64,000 nucleotides of DNA from Astropecten irregularis (Eukaryota; Echinodermata; Asteroidea; Paxillosida; Astropectinidae). The stretch covers positions 26,200,494-26,264,493 of the forward strand of contig OZ020246.1 in assembly GCA_963971285.1 (NCBI GenBank), read 5' to 3'. Within the stretch, counting starts at the first letter, position 1; each line of letters begins with the position of its first letter. The notes below the pieces were generated by a model that was not told the origin of the DNA, did no database searches, and saw only the letters and a list, made by a program, of their open reading frames with translations. Below are positions 59,301 to 62,300 of the stretch, one piece after another. Both the position numbers and the translations under genes were made by a program.

Positions 59301-62300
59301 TGTGAATGGTGCCAAGTGCACCCAGACGACCGACTCCTGTTCATCGTACTCCTGCCAGTGCGTGGGATGCTTCAGCGGCTTCAACTGTGAAACACGTAAG
59401 CAACTTGACCTCGTTCAAAAATCTGTGCTCCAATTTGTACCTTGTGAATTCTTTTATCCTGAACTGCTTTCTATTTCGTACAGTACGTCCCAGAAAAAAA
59501 ATGAAACAGAGATTTATCAATATTTAACCATACTTAAAGAGGATGTTCAACACTCAACAAACCTCGCTTCATTTGTTAGAACTATTATCCTTAAATTACT
59601 TGAAATGAGAAAAAAATATTTTTTCTCACACTGAACACAGAAAGAGTCTTTTTTGATGATTTTTCTCTCAGCCCGCGAGCTCCCCGAAATTCAGTTTCTC
59701 TAAATTTTGTCAATGGGGGCAGCAGACAAATTTGTGTGATTTCGTGACGTCAGATATGGTTTGTTGAGTGTTGAACATCCTCTTTAAATTTCACTTTTGA
59801 ATAATAAATTATGCATACCTGAAAATCTTAGTTCCTCAGCTTTCATTTGATACCATTCATATGATACATACTTCACGCATGAGTGAGTAAAGACAATATG
59901 AAGCAAGGTTATCAAAAAGTCGTTTGTACAACGAGCATCGTTAGTTTGGATTGTGGACAATCTTTTCTTTAATGAGCTGAACTGAGCTTGTCAATTGCCT
60001 GTAAATTTTTCATTTTCCTGAAAGAGGCAGGGGTGATTTTTAATGGAGTTGTCTGTGTTGTGAATCATTTGTTACTGTAGCCATCAGCTCTCCCTGTGAC
60101 AACAACCCCTGCCAGAACGGTGGACAGTGCAGCTTGATCCAGGGAACCTGCAACGCATACGTCTGCTCGTGCCCCAACACGCACATCGGCGTCAACTGCG
60201 AAACACGTGAGTGTTATATTGAAGTCGTTGCTCTTGGTTATTGAAGTGTATGATGAGTAGGCATTAAGGAAAAAAGGGCATTTACGAAACGGAGGCACAG
60301 GCTCCGGATCCATTTCGTGAATCCATTCTGAAATAAATGGTGTCAAAATAGAGGCTTTTGGCTACGGTTCTGAAGTAGATTCTCTGGTTTGAAAATGAAA
60401 ACAGAGCTTCAGCTTCAATGAAAAACCACAACCTATATTTTCAGCATATGGACGACAGAGCCGGAGCTTGCGCCAGAGCCAAGGTTTGGAAAAGGGCCCA
60501 TGGGCCAATTTCATGGAGCTACTAAGCGCAAAATATTGCTTAGCACGAAAATGTCTTGCCCAATAAAACAAAAACAATACAAAAACCATTAGAAATTCCA
60601 TTTGATATTCATGGCCAGCGAACAACAGCCAAAGAACAATCACAAGTGATACACATCAAATGGAAATTTGGTTGTTAATCCTGTTTTTATTAAGACAGAA
60701 ATTTCATGCTTAGCAAAGTTTTGTGCTAAGCAGGGCCGTGAAATTGGCCCCAGTTTCATTCCTCTACTGATAAAGAATTATATTTAATTGTTTTCCCCTC
60801 TTCTAGCGGTGATCGTTAATCCCAATCCTTGCAACAGCTTCCCCTGTCTCAACGGTGCGTCATGTCTGACCATGGACTCAACCAACTACGTGTGTCTCTG
60901 TGCACCAGACTATGTCGGAGTCAACTGCCAAACACCCAAGGGTAAGAAAGAATCCTTCGAGAAACGCCAATCGTTTCACGTGGTGCCATTTAGCTTGATT
61001 ATTTCTCGAAAACTTGCATTATCCAACTCCACGTATTGGCTTCAATGGCATATACAACAAACATTGGTAACAAACCGACAAATTTACGTATAATTAATAC
61101 AGGGTATAAAGAGGGTTATGGTAGAAAAACATTGTAAAAAAATTCTGCCTGAAATGCTGTATTTTTTCCAGAAAATAGTAAAACCAAACACCGAAACATT
61201 TTTCATCTTGAAAAGAGTCGGTCTTGAGTCAACAGCAACGTTTTTTGCTGTTTTCAACTGCACATTTTTCTTGCGCTTGAGAAATTTATCAAGGATTCAC
61301 CAGGGACGTCGGCTCTCTCACGCATTGGTGTCCTTTCACGTGATGACACTTTTGTAAGATTTCTCAAGCATGAGAAAAACTCGCAAGCCTTGCGAGTATT
61401 TTTTAGTATTGTGTGAAAAAGCCCTTAGTTGTGCCATTGGAATGGACAGATTGTATTCTTGTACTTGACATTCCAATCAATCCCCACTCTTAAATTGTTC
61501 TTCATAACAGCCAACGTCCAGTCCATGGATTTGTGTGTCGCTGAACCGTGTCAGAACAACGGCCTCTGCTTCAACAGCTACAACAGCAACTCCGGCAGCA
61601 ACCTGATACCCCAGTACACCTGCATGTGCAGTGGTGGGTTCACCGGAACCAACTGTGCTTCCCCAGTGGGTAAGATACCAATCTTTCCGTATTCTGACGT
61701 CACCGTACTCTGTCGTTGTTGTCTGGTCCAGATTATAAAGGCCAAGACTACACGCCGTGCTACTGCCTCAGTGGCGGAACTCGGGAAAAGGGCGCCCGGG
61801 GCATGCGTTTAAAAATTGCACCCCTAATTCCAACGTCTGATGCAATGACAAAAGAAAATCAGACAATTTGAAATTGACATTTTGACAAACTTTGTTCAAA
61901 CTTCATCGGATTAGATTTCTGATAACTTCAACAGAACAGCTCCCTTTTTTTGCGTTTGCGTTTTTTACGGCCCCCTAAAAGTGGTGACGTGCCCCTGTTG
62001 CCCCACCCTAGTTACGCTACTGTACTGCCGTAACTCATATGAGTGCAGCAAGAGCATGGCAGTTCCGATAAGCGCCAAACTATCATTCCGAATATCAATT
62101 GTGTGGCAGACCCTAAGATACCAACCTTTGATATGTCTTTTATTTTTGTTTTCAGTTGACAATCCTACGTTGGACATTTGCACTCTCACTGATACGCCCA
62201 ACTGTGAACAAGGTGCCCCGTGTGCCAACGCCTTCCACAGCTTCGACAACAACATTGATTACATATGTGCCTGCCCAGTGGGTTTCATCGGCCACAACTG

